Notes: a model not told the origin generated them from the sequence alone. Shown: positions 7,816-17,336, counted from the first letter of the stretch. The stretch: 64,000 nucleotides of DNA from Deltaproteobacteria bacterium (GCA_021794015.1 JAJYRQ010000013.1:1-64000), one strand, 5' to 3'. Numbers and translations are program-made.

Positions 7816-8982
7816 TTAATCTTTGCTCCTGGCGGCGCAGACCACGCCCGCGTATATGGCCAACGTGCGGCGGGCGTGCTCGACGGTGGTGAACTTGCTG
7901 GCGTGCGTAAGGCCCGCGGCGCGTCGCTCCGCCCAAAGCGCGTCGCGCTGCTGACGTTGCCTCAGAAGTTCACAGGTTGCAGCGACGAAGCTCTCCACGT
8001 CGCCCACCGGGCAATAGATAGCCGCCTCCCCGCCAGCCTCTCTAATTGACGGCAGATCGCTGGCCACTACCGGGGTGCCGCAGGCCAGCGCCTCGGCGGC
8101 CGGCAAGCCGAAACCCTCGGCCTGAGATGGCAACACCAGCGCCCACGCTCGGCGATAAAGCGCCGCCAGCAGCGGGGTTTCGACCTGCGGCAGGCAAACC
8201 AAAGCTCCCAAAACGCCCAGCTTCTCGGCCAGCAGCTTTTGCTCCCGCTCAAGCCGACCAACGCGTATTAATCGGGCGCGCGGGAACTCCGCGCGCACCC
8301 CGGCGAAGATTTTGATCACCAGATCAACTCTTTTGCGCTGGATCGTGCTACCGACGTGAAGCAGCTCGGGAGCGTCAGACAACGCCGGACCGAGAAGCTC
8401 CTCCACTTGCGCATCAGAAGCGTTGGGCTCGCGGCGAAACTCCGAACGCACCGGCAGGTAAACAACCGACAGCCGCTCGGCCCCGTGAAGGCCGTGGCGG
8501 AGAACCTGGCCTTTGGTCGCAAGACTGTTACATGCCACCTGCGCGGCAAGCCTGAACCCGGAAAGAACCCGCCGCGCCATCGCCCGAAAGGCTATTGACC
8601 GCCGCTCCTCTTGCGGAGCGAGCAGACAGCGAAACGCGTCGAGATCGTGGCAGGTGACCACCGTCCGTCCGGCCGGCAGTTCATGCAGCAGGTGCGAATA
8701 ACTGTGATCCACCAGATGGAACAGGTCGAAGTCTTTTCCGATGCCCCGCAGGTAGCGCGGGTAGTCGAAAAAACGCGCCACAAGCCGATCCGCATTATAG
8801 GCAAGCCGACTGCGCCGCAACCCGGCGGCACGCGTTAAGCGGCGCGGCATCGGCGGCTGTATCCGAGTCACCGACCAACGCTCACCCGCAAGCTTTGGCA
8901 GGGTCCGGGCGAGCACGTCGGGAATCAGCTCCATGCTCGGCCAGTTCTCTTCGACGAAGTCACAAACAAGTGCAACTCGCAC
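7816..8982 (-). CDS. GT4 glycosyltransferase
   Basis: This 388-residue GT-B enzyme has LLHVGSTIQRKRVDLVIKIF at the start of the donor domain and the EX7E pair E289/E297 (EGFGLPAAE) followed by ALACGTPVVASDLPSIREAGG. The N-terminal half contains the FDLFHLVDHSYSHLLHEL acceptor-side block common in GT4 enzymes of capsule and O-antigen loci. It is separated from its neighbours by 69 and 102 nt but has the same orientation. Its specificity is not predictable. Confidence 0.88.
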   Translation of the reverse strand: MRVALVCDFVEENWPSMELIPDVLARTLPKLAGERWSVTRIQPPMPRRLTRAAGLRRSRLAYNADRLVARFFDYPRYLRGIGKDFDLFHLVDHSYSHLLHELPAGRTVVTCHDLDAFRCLLAPQEERRSIAFRAMARRVLSGFRLAAQVACNSLATKGQVLRHGLHGAERLSVVYLPVRSEFRREPNASDAQVEELLGPALSDAPELLHVGSTIQRKRVDLVIKIFAGVRAEFPRARLIRVGRLEREQKLLAEKLGVLGALVCLPQVETPLLAALYRRAWALVLPSQAEGFGLPAAEALACGTPVVASDLPSIREAGGEAAIYCPVGDVESFVAATCELLRQRQQRDALWAERRAAGLTHASKFTTVEHARRTLAIYAGVVCAARSKD

Positions 8983-9084
8983 GTTCGCCTATTCCCGAGC
9001 TTAAGAAGCAAGCCCGAGCGCCAAACCCTTCTACTACGCCGCGTCGCTGCTCCTCGCCCCCGCTCCCCTGCCTGGCGCGTTCAG

Positions 9085-10260
9085 CTATTCGCCGCAATTG
9101 GCCAAGCCACCTCGCTCATCCCCAGCCAAGGCCAGCGCGCGCAGCCTCTCCAGCGTGTGGCGCAGCGCAAAGCGTGCCTCGTAAAGCTCCTTGGCGGCGC
9201 GCCCGAGACGCTGGCGTCGCTCGCCGTCATCAAGCAAAGTCAGGACAAGCCGGCTTAGCGCGCCAAGGTCGTCGGCCGGCGCCATAGCCACGGCGCCGCT
9301 CTCAGCCCAGAAGGGCTCGGTCAGTTCACCGGAGGTGGTCGCTACTGCCTTGCCATGCGCCAGCGCTGCCATGGCCGAAGTGCGCCGGCCGCTTATCCCG
9401 TCCGGGTACGGCTGCAGCATCAGGTCGCACAGGCCAAGCAGCCGCGAGGTCTCGGCCTCCGCGAGCGTACCGGGGGCGTGGATGCGCTCGCCGGCCTCGG
9501 GTGCCATCTCAAGCAAGCGCGCCCGCAAAGTCTCTCCGCGGCTGCCCAGCAGAAGCAGCCGCAGCTCGGGACGCGAGCGCACGAGCGCCGGCAGCACCGC
9601 GGCCAGCAGCTCGGCGACATAGCCGCCGTAAGTGCCGAAATGACCCAGGATGGGCGCCCCGTGCGGAGCATAGCCCTCTCGCAGCGCGGCGGTATCGGCT
9701 CGCCCCGACTCAACCGGGATGTTGCTCGGCACCGGTAGCACCGTCACGGAGGTGTTAGGCGCAAGCATCGGCTTTAACGTTGCAATCCAGCCGGGAATCG
9801 ACACAAAGACCTGCCGTGTAGAACGCGCCACCAGAAGCGCCATCAGGTAATTTGCCGCAGCCAGAAGATTATGCCGCCACGGCTGCCTCCAGACAAAGTC
9901 AACGGCCACTTCGTGAAACATCACCCAGATGCGCTGGCGCCGGTGCCGGGCAAAAAGCCATAGGCAAAACGGCAGGTTCATCGCCTTGAAACCCCACGAA
10001 TGCGGCACGTACTGGAGCAGCAGAACGTCGGGACGCAAAGCACGCAACGCCCGGTCAAGCGTCAAAAGACCGCGGGGGCCGAAGCCTCCAGGCAGCTCGT
10101 GGATGGTCACGCCAGGATCGGCCGCGCGGCCGGCGGCGTTGCGCGAAGTGAAGACATGCACCTCGCCATCGCCGGCCAACTCCCGCGCCAGCAGACGCGA
10201 GTAGGCGCCCACGCCGCCGACCTGCGGCGGGTACTCGCCGACTACGATCGCCCACTTCAC
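9085..10260 (-). CDS. GT4 glycosyltransferase
   Basis: This GT4 family enzyme of about 391 residues starts with WAIVVGEYPPQVGGVGAYSR, the N-terminal Gly-rich loop. The donor domain contains PILGHFGTYGG, LRLLLLGSRGE and the DGISGRRTSAMAALAHGKAV block seen in a subset of GT4 proteins. The frame stays open upstream to 10368, but homology-like sequence begins at the GTG at 10260, and a 5' extension would overlap the methyltransferase gene, so I chose 10260. It probably acts on the cytoplasmic side during repeat-unit assembly. Confidence 0.85.
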   Translation of the reverse strand: MKWAIVVGEYPPQVGGVGAYSRLLARELAGDGEVHVFTSRNAAGRAADPGVTIHELPGGFGPRGLLTLDRALRALRPDVLLLQYVPHSWGFKAMNLPFCLWLFARHRRQRIWVMFHEVAVDFVWRQPWRHNLLAAANYLMALLVARSTRQVFVSIPGWIATLKPMLAPNTSVTVLPVPSNIPVESGRADTAALREGYAPHGAPILGHFGTYGGYVAELLAAVLPALVRSRPELRLLLLGSRGETLRARLLEMAPEAGERIHAPGTLAEAETSRLLGLCDLMLQPYPDGISGRRTSAMAALAHGKAVATTSGELTEPFWAESGAVAMAPADDLGALSRLVLTLLDDGERRQRLGRAAKELYEARFALRHTLERLRALALAGDERGGLANCGE

Positions 10261-10336
10261 GCTGCGCGTGATTCCGGCCCTTGCGCGGAGAACCGCTGTG
10301 CTGCGTCGGCTGCGGTCCCCTGACCGCTGGGCGCAC

Positions 10337-11014
10337 TCAACCCGGCGTCTCAGGCTTGCGGCCGACAACCATAAAGTTGTCGCTGAAAAGTCTGCCCCGG
10401 CAGATTGCCGGCCAATCCCACGGAGTCAACGGAATCCTTCCGCGGTTCGTATAATGCACAGCAAGACCGCCAAGGCCAGCCTCGGTGAAAATCCTGATGA
10501 GATCGACTTCAAGCAGCGCCGTGATATGGGCCGGATAGCATCCGGGCGCCTCCTGGAACCAGTGGAACTGGTTCTTGAATACCAGGTAGAGCTTGCTTGT
10601 CAGATTGAGCTGGTTGGGTGTCGTAACGGCGACCCAGCCGCCGGGCTTGGCCAGGCGTGTCAACTCGCGCACGAAGGCTCGCGGATTCTCCAGGAAATGG
10701 ATCGCTTCGAGCGAGACCACGGCGTCGGCCCCGCCATCCGCCAGCGGCCAGCGCACATGATTTAGATCGCAAAGGCGAAGCTCGGCCTCGGCCGGAAAGC
10801 CGTCGTAGCGGACGGCGTCGACTCCCACGTAACGGCCGAATAGGTCCGACACATGCTCCCACAACGCGCCGCGACCGCAGCCAACGTCCACCAGCGTGCC
10901 GCCCTTGACCGGGAGCTTGCGGAGCGCCGCCGCTACCATTTCGTAGATGGGGTGCGCCGAGCTGCCGAGGCTCAGGCGCACCCGAGCGGCAAGCTCTTCG
11001 GCAACAGCATGCAT
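10337..11014 (-). CDS. Class I SAM-dependent methyltransferase
   Basis: This 225-residue protein is a Methyltransf_11-type enzyme: motif I LVDVGCGRG (41-49), an acidic strand end at YVGVDAVRYDG, and ADAVVSLEAIHFLENP leading into the GGWVAVTTPNQ strand. It probably O- or N-methylates a sugar of the polysaccharide. The segment NLTSKLYLVFKNQFHWFQE is typical of methyltransferases found beside glycosyltransferases. The gene lies between a GT4 gene and the truncated FkbM gene. Confidence 0.85.
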   Translation of the reverse strand: MHAVAEELAARVRLSLGSSAHPIYEMVAAALRKLPVKGGTLVDVGCGRGALWEHVSDLFGRYVGVDAVRYDGFPAEAELRLCDLNHVRWPLADGGADAVVSLEAIHFLENPRAFVRELTRLAKPGGWVAVTTPNQLNLTSKLYLVFKNQFHWFQEAPGCYPAHITALLEVDLIRIFTEAGLGGLAVHYTNRGRIPLTPWDWPAICRGRLFSDNFMVVGRKPETPG

Positions 11015-11103
11015 CTTGCCCGCCAGCTCATTGAGTCCTGCATATCATAACGACAGCCCAGTTCCTGCCGAACTCTTCGCTGCGTCATGCTCGCGCGTGG
11101 CCG

Positions 11104-11493
11104 CTACCCCGCGGCAATCCCCATCTTTCCCCTGGGCGCGAGCAGCGTAGCCCCGGATTCCTCGCGCGCGCCAGACCCGCGCGCGGCAATCATCGAGAAA
11201 AATCCGACATTGGCACCCACGTCATGGAAAGTCATTCCCTCCGAGAGACAGACGGCGAGCGCGACCTGCAAATCGGGGTCCGAGGTGCCCAGCAGGTAGC
11301 CGGCGTTAGAGCGGCCGGCGTTGAAGCGAAGGTCTTTGCCCACGCCTTGTTGCACGATCCCGTCACGGCCCCGTAGCCGGTTGGCGACCAGGTCAAATCC
11401 CCACGCCCAGAGACGGCTGCGCCAGCGCGCCCGCGAAGCTGCCTTGATCCAGGAACGCGGCAGGCGCCCAATCACCTTTGTTAACACGCTCAC
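11104..11493 (-). pseudogene. Truncated FkbM-family methyltransferase
   Basis: The 129-codon frame begins like an FkbM methyltransferase: a basic N-terminal helix, then GYLLGTSDPDLQVALAVCLS and motif I (FHDVGANVGFFSMIAAR, near 88-104). Immediately after motif I it degenerates into GSGAREESGATLLAPRGK and stops. The FEP and LKIDVEG blocks of the family are missing, and the next gene begins 90 nt later, so more than half the domain has been deleted. The intact FkbM gene at 12.9-13.7 kb shows what is lost. It is almost certainly non-functional. Confidence 0.75.
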
Positions 11494-11520
11494 GCTGCCT
11501 CTCTGCGCTGCAGCCGCGTT

Positions 11521-12816
11521 TCAGGCCCGCGACGCAAGCCCAGCGCCTGCAACCGGTGTTTGCGGCTTGCGCCAGGCCATGACCATTTCGCCGCGAAGGA
11601 TATAGTTGGTTGTCTCGTGAATGAAGCCGCGCTGCGCGAGAATCGCTGAAAGGCTTTCGCGGGTGTAGCGGCTTACGTGCTCGCAGTGGTAGGCCCAGGG
11701 AAGCAGCCATCCGTAAAGCCTCTCAATTGTCGGCCACGCCCAGCCTCCGTAGTCAGGCGTCCCGACGACCAGCAGGCCTCCGGGCTTGAGCACGCGCCAC
11801 ATCTCGTCAAACAGCACCTCCTCGCACGGGACGTGCTCGATCACTTCGGAGCTGATCACGCACTCGAAGCTCTCGCCACGAAACGGAAGCGCGAAGGTCG
11901 AGCCGCGGATGAGCGGGATCCCGTAGCGGCGCAAAAAGCGGAGCTTCGCCCAGTTCACGTCCAGTCCCACGGCGTTGTTCAGGCTCTGGATGATGACGCT
12001 CGAGCCACATCCGATATCAAGCGTGCGGCCCGCCGCGCGAGCCATGAGAACGATTAGCCTGTGACGGCGGCGCTGCCAGAAACGCTGCATGGGAATGATG
12101 CTGTAAAAAGCGCGCTCGTCGTAGTCGGCGGCCGACGCCGAGTTGCGCAAAAGCCACAACGCCGGCACCCAGCGCAAAAGCTCGAAACCGAACTTGAGCA
12201 GACGGGCATGCGAGCGGCCGCTTTCGCGCGGGAAAAACGTGAACGGCACCTCGGCGATGCCTAACCCCGAAGAACTGGCCCGGGCGAGGATTTCCTCCAG
12301 CACCGCAAACCCTGCAATCTCGAACCCAAGCCCCTCCAGCGCCGCGCGCCGATAAAGTCGAAAGCCACTTGACAGGTCGCACGCTTCAAGCGAGAGAAGA
12401 CGGCGCAAAAACCAGTTTAGCAGCCTGCTCAGCCGGCGCCTTCCCCAGGAGTCATAGCTCATACCTCCACGGGCGTACCGAGAGGCGATCACGATGTCCG
12501 CCTGCTCGCGGGCGCGCCAAAGCTTGGCCACGAACGCCGGGTCATGCGACAGATCAGCGTCCAGAGTAACCACGTACTCGCCGCGGGCCTCGGCAAACCC
12601 CGTTGCCAGCGCGCCGCCGTATCCGGGACCGCGCTGCGCAACCACTCTGGCTCCCAGCTCGCGCGCCGCGGCTTGGGTGCCGTCGGTCGAGCCGCCGTCG
12701 ATCGCCAGGATTTCGTAGTCCAGATGCTCGGGCTCCAGCACGGCGTGCAGCCGCGGGATCAGCACCTGCAGGTTGTCCCGCTCGTTAATAACCGGTAGCA
12801 GAACGGACAGGTTCAT
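11521..12816 (-). CDS. Bifunctional GT2 glycosyltransferase / SAM methyltransferase
   Basis: This protein of about 431 residues has two domains. Residues 1 to about 215 are a dolichol/polyprenol-phosphate-mannose-synthase-like GT2: LSVLLPVINERDNL, LAIDGGSTDGT, the DxD-type LDADLSHDP and the GFRLYRRAAL block. Residues from about 250 are a class I methyltransferase: LDIGCGSSVII, VISSEVIEHVPCEEVLFDEM and LKPGGLLVVGTPDYGGW. The long 5' extension of the open frame to 13056 is antisense-like to nothing real and lacks homology, so I start at the ATG at 12816. A polyprenyl-linked sugar could be made and methylated by one chain. A second GT2-methyltransferase fusion lies at 29.1-30.5 kb. Confidence 0.87.
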   Translation of the reverse strand: MNLSVLLPVINERDNLQVLIPRLHAVLEPEHLDYEILAIDGGSTDGTQAAARELGARVVAQRGPGYGGALATGFAEARGEYVVTLDADLSHDPAFVAKLWRAREQADIVIASRYARGGMSYDSWGRRRLSRLLNWFLRRLLSLEACDLSSGFRLYRRAALEGLGFEIAGFAVLEEILARASSSGLGIAEVPFTFFPRESGRSHARLLKFGFELLRWVPALWLLRNSASAADYDERAFYSIIPMQRFWQRRRHRLIVLMARAAGRTLDIGCGSSVIIQSLNNAVGLDVNWAKLRFLRRYGIPLIRGSTFALPFRGESFECVISSEVIEHVPCEEVLFDEMWRVLKPGGLLVVGTPDYGGWAWPTIERLYGWLLPWAYHCEHVSRYTRESLSAILAQRGFIHETTNYILRGEMVMAWRKPQTPVAGAGLASRA

Positions 12817-12850
12817 CTGTACATCCCAATGGTATAGGCGTACGCAGCGC

Positions 12851-13666
12851 TTATCGCAGCACCAGCAAGCGGGTAAAGAGGCAGTTCGGCCCGAAATCGG
12901 GCTGCTCGCGCGCGTCCGCGTCTCGAAACCCGAGACTTGCAAAGGTCTTCCAAAGGTCGCCAGGACTGCTCCCAGCCGCCCGCAGCCAATAGTCGTTGAA
13001 TTCGCACAGGACAGCCCTGATCCGCCCGCGGTGCAGGGCTTCGGCGGCGCCCGCAATCACCTTGGGTTCCCATCCCTCGCAATCGAGCTTGAGGAGATCC
13101 ACGCGCCGGCAGCGGGCGCGTTCCAGGCAGGCATCCAGGGTGTCAACTCCGGCCTCCTCGGATGCCGCGAGCCCCGGGTCGCAAACCATCGTCGGGTCAT
13201 TCATCGGGCTGTCGGGCGCAAGGTACAGCCTTGCGTGTCCGGCCGCGTCGCCGAGGCCCAGACACGCGGTCTCGACCCAGTGAACGCGGTTCAAGACAAG
13301 CGTTTGCGCCAGGTGCAGATACGCGCGCCCGTTGGGCTCGAAGACCAGCACCCGCCCGGTCTCGCCCACCTGTCGCGCGGCAAGCAGCGTATAGTAGCCT
13401 ACGTTGGCCCCAACATCGACCACGGTCATGCCCGGGCGCCACAGCGCTTTAACAATCCTGGTTTCCACGGGCTCGAAGGTGCCCATGTAGATGTCGCGCT
13501 GTATCGTCTCAGCCAAATCGAGTCGCACTTGCCAGCCGAAGACCCGCGCCAGGCGCTCACCGCGGCGCGGCAACAATGCGCTAAGCAGGCGGCGCTTACC
13601 ACGCATCGCTATCGGCCGGAGCAACCTCATCAACCGCCCTTCCTCTTTCGCCAGTGCCGTCATCAT
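12851..13666 (-). CDS. FkbM family methyltransferase
   Basis: This intact FkbM-type O-methyltransferase of 271 residues has motif I TVVDVGANVGYYTLLAAR (81-98), RVLVFEPN, and the family-specific VDLLKLDCEGWEPKVIAGA block. FkbM enzymes methylate hydroxyls of glycans and polyketides. It lies between two methyltransferase-containing genes and probably decorates the polysaccharide. The start could be the first or second ATG of the MM pair or the internal Met13. Confidence 0.88.
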   Translation of the reverse strand: MMTALAKEEGRLMRLLRPIAMRGKRRLLSALLPRRGERLARVFGWQVRLDLAETIQRDIYMGTFEPVETRIVKALWRPGMTVVDVGANVGYYTLLAARQVGETGRVLVFEPNGRAYLHLAQTLVLNRVHWVETACLGLGDAAGHARLYLAPDSPMNDPTMVCDPGLAASEEAGVDTLDACLERARCRRVDLLKLDCEGWEPKVIAGAAEALHRGRIRAVLCEFNDYWLRAAGSSPGDLWKTFASLGFRDADAREQPDFGPNCLFTRLLVLR

Positions 13667-13751
13667 CCTACAGTGCGACCATTTCGTCCGCTCGCGTCAG
13701 TCCGCCCGGCTATGAACTGGCCCAGGCTTCGTCGGGGCTCCCGCCGGGATA

Positions 13752-14498
13752 TCACTGCGATTCCTGAGCCGCCGGTTTTCGGGCAATCAGGGCGATACCG
13801 TCGGCGTAGTCACAGCCCAACACGCGGCTCGTCACGTAGGCAGCCGCCAGGAACTTGAGGCGCTGAAGCGGCCCTGACGGCGGCCGCCCGAACACGATTC
13901 GCCATCCCAGCGTTTCAAGGCCGAGAGAAGTCAGATACGCCCATAGATCGTTGATGTTGTAGCAGTGAAGGTGCGTCATATCCAAGGCGAACGGATTGCG
14001 GATGCAACGCGCGTTCGGCGTCACCACCACCAGCGTACCGCCATCATCGAGCAGTTCCACCAAGCGCTCAAGCATCGCCAAACCTTCCCTCAGAGACAAG
14101 TGTTCAATGACGTCCAGTAAGAGAATCGCCGCGTAGCGCCGCGACACCTCGGCAAGGTCGCGATAGGTATGGGAGTACTCGGAGCTGAGATCGACCGTAT
14201 CGTACTCCCCGCGGTACCCCGCGGCGCGGAATTTCGCCTTGATTCTCAGGTCGCCCGCGCCAACGTCGAGCAGGCTCGGGGCGTTCTTGACGCTCTCGAA
14301 ATAGATGCGCTCGCTCTCGCACATGTCGGCCGACGGCCACCAACGGCAAACCGGAAAATGGGGCGCGCCACGCTCCAGCAGCTTCTTCCAGCGCCAATAG
14401 CTGCTAAATGCTTCGGCTTCGGGCACGCTCCCTTCTCCGCTTCGCGCAACATTGCAAGTGTCTCCGCCGGTCCGCGGGTTGCCGGAGCCTTGGCTCAT
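13752..14498 (-). CDS. Class I SAM-dependent methyltransferase
   Basis: This 248-residue enzyme contains PSLLDVGAGDLRIKAKF (motif I), a VDLSSEYSHTYRDL acidic strand, YAAILLLDVIEHLSLREGLAML and GGTLVVVTPNARCIRNPF, a standard Methyltransf_23/11 arrangement. The start is the ATG at 14498, whose ATGA overlaps the stop codon of the upstream GT8-like gene by 4 nt, pointing to translational coupling. The acceptor is probably a sugar of the repeat unit. Confidence 0.85.
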   Translation of the reverse strand: MSQGSGNPRTGGDTCNVARSGEGSVPEAEAFSSYWRWKKLLERGAPHFPVCRWWPSADMCESERIYFESVKNAPSLLDVGAGDLRIKAKFRAAGYRGEYDTVDLSSEYSHTYRDLAEVSRRYAAILLLDVIEHLSLREGLAMLERLVELLDDGGTLVVVTPNARCIRNPFALDMTHLHCYNINDLWAYLTSLGLETLGWRIVFGRPPSGPLQRLKFLAAAYVTSRVLGCDYADGIALIARKPAAQESQ

Positions 14499-15547
14499 TC
14501 CGATCCCCGATCGAGCGCCCGCGCGGTGCGCGTCTCGAGGCCAGCGCAGGCGCTTGGCTTCGACTGCGGCTGCCGCCTCAGCCGTGCCTGCGTTCGCAGC
14601 GCCTCGAGAAAGCCCGAGGCCACAAGCCAGGGCATCCCCTCGTCGTACAGGAGGTGACGAGAAACCCCAGGGTAGTGCCTGCAAACCGTCCCTGGCGGCA
14701 GCCCTGGCGCCGTGCTAACCAGATAAGTCTTTGGCAGAAAGTCGACCCCGTTGACGCCCGCGCAAAGCGCGTGCAAGGTCTGCTCGGTAAGCCAGATTTC
14801 CTGCGACAGCTTGGGGCATGCAAGCCAACGCTCGACCAGCGTGAAATCGACCGATTGCCGGCGGATCACCGACAGGCCTGCATTGATCCGCTGCGCGGCT
14901 TTGATTCCGAAAGTCAACTCCATCTCTTCTAAGCTCATCGCATACCAGCAGGAGACGTCTTCGTTGTAGCGGTTGGCCGCGATTCCGCCGGGCGGTATGC
15001 ACAGCAGTTCCGGACAGCGAAAGAAAAGTATGTCGGAATCGATCGAAATCAAATAGTCCGCCTTGGAAAGCAGGAAAAAATCGAACAGCTTGCGCATCAT
15101 CGGATGCTTGCTCCGGCACGAGAGACAGCGCTGCAAACCGCGCCGCTCCAGCTCGGCATCCACCAGCCGGTTGGCGTCGGTGGGCGTGAGGATCCGGGCG
15201 GCCGGAAAATGGCGCGCCAGCAGCCTGACTTGACCCGGCAGCAGGCCGCCGTCGTGGATGTAAAGCGGGTAGTCAACCTGCGCAAAATGGTAGAAGCTCT
15301 TGAGCGCCCAGATCGCGTCGATGCAATCGCGCCGCCAAGTGAGCAGGCGTACCTCGACCGGACCGCCGGCGGCCGTCCGGATGGGCGGCGTATCAAGGAT
15401 TCGGCCCTGGATGCGCCGGCGGCGCCAGGCACGGCCGAGTCCCTCCCGCATTGCCCAGCGCAAATCTTCATACGCCGGCCAGGAGCGCAGCCGATCTCGC
15501 AACCCGTGCACAAGCGCGATGCGCAGGCCGTCAGGTCCATCTGCCAT
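14495..15547 (-). CDS. GT8-like / nucleotide-diphospho-sugar transferase family protein
   Basis: This protein of about 350 residues has a GT-A-type core: VEVRLLTWRRDCIDAIWALK, then FLLSKADYLISIDSDILFF with a DSD metal-binding motif, then QRINAGLSVIRR and a C-terminal VCRHYPGVSRHLLYDEG. It resembles putative glycosyltransferases with a GT8/GT77-like fold, but I cannot name a subfamily. The frame opens at a GTG at 15604; the ATG at 15547 with GGAG 7 nt upstream is preferred. The stop is coupled to the downstream methyltransferase (ATGA). Confidence 0.72.
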   Translation of the reverse strand: MADGPDGLRIALVHGLRDRLRSWPAYEDLRWAMREGLGRAWRRRRIQGRILDTPPIRTAAGGPVEVRLLTWRRDCIDAIWALKSFYHFAQVDYPLYIHDGGLLPGQVRLLARHFPAARILTPTDANRLVDAELERRGLQRCLSCRSKHPMMRKLFDFFLLSKADYLISIDSDILFFRCPELLCIPPGGIAANRYNEDVSCWYAMSLEEMELTFGIKAAQRINAGLSVIRRQSVDFTLVERWLACPKLSQEIWLTEQTLHALCAGVNGVDFLPKTYLVSTAPGLPPGTVCRHYPGVSRHLLYDEGMPWLVASGFLEALRTQARLRRQPQSKPSACAGLETRTARALDRGSE

Positions 15548-15640
15548 AGCCGGCTCCGCTGCCTTGCCCTTGTTGGCTGCCGGAGCGGCGGCAACATCCC
15601 GCACAACCCCGTAAGCCGCGCCAGTTTCCGACAGCCGCCC

Positions 15641-17203
15641 TCATGCGGATCGCTGCCAACGAAGGAGGAGGCCGGCGCGCGAGCGCCAAGCGGCACGCTC
15701 GTCTTTACTGAGCGCCACCATCCAGGCCAGGCCGAGGTAAATCAAAGCCGCCGCGCTCATCTCCGAAAGCATGCCCAAGTAGCCTGCGGCACCGTGCGCT
15801 CTGGCGAACCACCAAACCGCGGCCGCGTAAGGAGCCGCCACGGCCGCCGGAAGCGTTAATGCCCTGGCCAGCTCGCCAAGCGATATCCCAAAAAGCCTCA
15901 CCAGCAGGCCGGGCACGAACCATGCCCTCACCGTGAGAAGGCCAATTAGCGTGCCCAAAACAGGACCGGGAAGACCTGCAAGCCGTGTCAGTACAATGCT
16001 CGCGGTCAGGTTGATCACCGTCTCGTAAACGACGGCCGGGGCCAGTCGCCCCATATGGCCGGTCCCGTTGATCGAAAAGCCCCAGACGGTGAAAACCGAG
16101 CGCAAAAGGGCGTTGGCGCCAACCACCAGCGTCAGCAGGTCCCCGCCGTAACGTCCCGAACCCACCCAGCGCGTCACAAAGCCGCGATTATAAGCCACCA
16201 GCGGTATCACCGCGGCACAGGCCAAAATCGCAACCAGCCGCGTCAATTCAAGGAGCCGGCGGTTAAACAGCTCCCGCCGACCCTGCGCGTGCAACTCGGC
16301 CAGCGCCGCCCAACTGGAAGCACCGACCCCCTGCAGTCCGGAAAGCACGATCACCACCAGGCGTTGAGTCACGTAGAATGCCGTCACCAACCCCGGTGAG
16401 AGCAGCCGCGCAATGATGATGTTGTCGGTGAGCAGGCCGATACGGCCGCAGATCGTCATGACCAGGGTGGGCCGGCTAAGCTTCCACAATTCGCGCCGGA
16501 CCTCGGCGCTGGCCCGACTCTTAAACGACTCGGTAAGCAATCCAGGAAAGCTTTTCCGCTGAAGCGTAAACAGGGCCAGATAGAGAACCAGGTCTCCCAC
16601 CACCTGTGCCGCGAACTGGCCGCTGATGCCCCATGCCATCCAAGCCAACAGCACAGACAGCGCCGCGATCAGAAGCACGCGGGCCGTGAACAGCCCGCTC
16701 ACCCAGTAACCACGCTGCTGCGCCTCGGTGAGCGCTCGAAAGGGATAAAAAGGCATCGTGACGAAAGACAGTGCCGCCACCAGGCACCCGCGTGCCAGGT
16801 CCCACCTGTCAGACGCCGGGACGGGGATCAGCGTGGAGACCGCGGCGGCCAGGCCGATACTGCTCACGACCATCAGCAGCGCGATCCCGGCGTAGGCGCG
16901 CGCTCCCGCCACCATCGCCGCGTGCAATGCGTTTCGGTCGCCTTCGCCCCAGGCGCGCGCCAAAAGCACGGGGAGCGCCCCGCTTATCCCCAGTTCCACA
17001 AGCTCCAGGTAGCCGAGCCAGTCCGCCGCCGCCCTAAAGGCGCCGAACCGCGTGTCGCCAAGCCAGTTGAGCACCAGCGGCGTGGCAACGAAACCGCTCA
17101 GCGCGCCAAGCAGCAGGTAGCCCTGACCGGCGGCGAATGTCGCCATTGAACGCGCCGCGCGGCCGCCGCCGGAGCGTCCTTGCACAGTGGCGACTTCGCT
17201 CAT
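15641..17203 (-). CDS. Wzx-like polysaccharide flippase (MOP superfamily)
   Basis: This integral membrane protein of about 520 residues has 12-14 predicted hydrophobic segments. It begins with FAAGQGYLLLGALSGFVATPLVLNWLG, typical of the Polysacc_synt / RfbX group that moves undecaprenyl-linked repeat units across the inner membrane. Charged intracellular loops (FTLQRKSFPGLLTESFKSR, ELHAQGRRELFNRRL) fit the family. An upstream extension to 17368 is low-complexity and lacks homology, so I start at the ATG at 17203 (MSEVATVQG). It is the only flippase candidate in the window. Confidence 0.85.
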   Translation of the reverse strand: MSEVATVQGRSGGGRAARSMATFAAGQGYLLLGALSGFVATPLVLNWLGDTRFGAFRAAADWLGYLELVELGISGALPVLLARAWGEGDRNALHAAMVAGARAYAGIALLMVVSSIGLAAAVSTLIPVPASDRWDLARGCLVAALSFVTMPFYPFRALTEAQQRGYWVSGLFTARVLLIAALSVLLAWMAWGISGQFAAQVVGDLVLYLALFTLQRKSFPGLLTESFKSRASAEVRRELWKLSRPTLVMTICGRIGLLTDNIIIARLLSPGLVTAFYVTQRLVVIVLSGLQGVGASSWAALAELHAQGRRELFNRRLLELTRLVAILACAAVIPLVAYNRGFVTRWVGSGRYGGDLLTLVVGANALLRSVFTVWGFSINGTGHMGRLAPAVVYETVINLTASIVLTRLAGLPGPVLGTLIGLLTVRAWFVPGLLVRLFGISLGELARALTLPAAVAAPYAAAVWWFARAHGAAGYLGMLSEMSAAALIYLGLAWMVALSKDERAAWRSRAGLLLRWQRSA

Positions 17204-17336
17204 GAAAAGTTTTGCCCTTCGTCTCGGCCCCCCGTGGTTTTGCGCCCTTTGCTGCCGAGCTGCGCGTGCTGCTGCGTCTGCTTCGGCGAAGCCGGGTCTC
17301 TCATTAGCCGAACCGCCCTGTGACGCGGCGGCCTGC

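Noticed and set aside
12817..13056. N-terminal extension of the GT2-methyltransferase fusion
   Set aside because: The 80 extra residues overlap the FkbM gene and show no similarity; the GT2 domain begins cleanly at the ATG at 12816.
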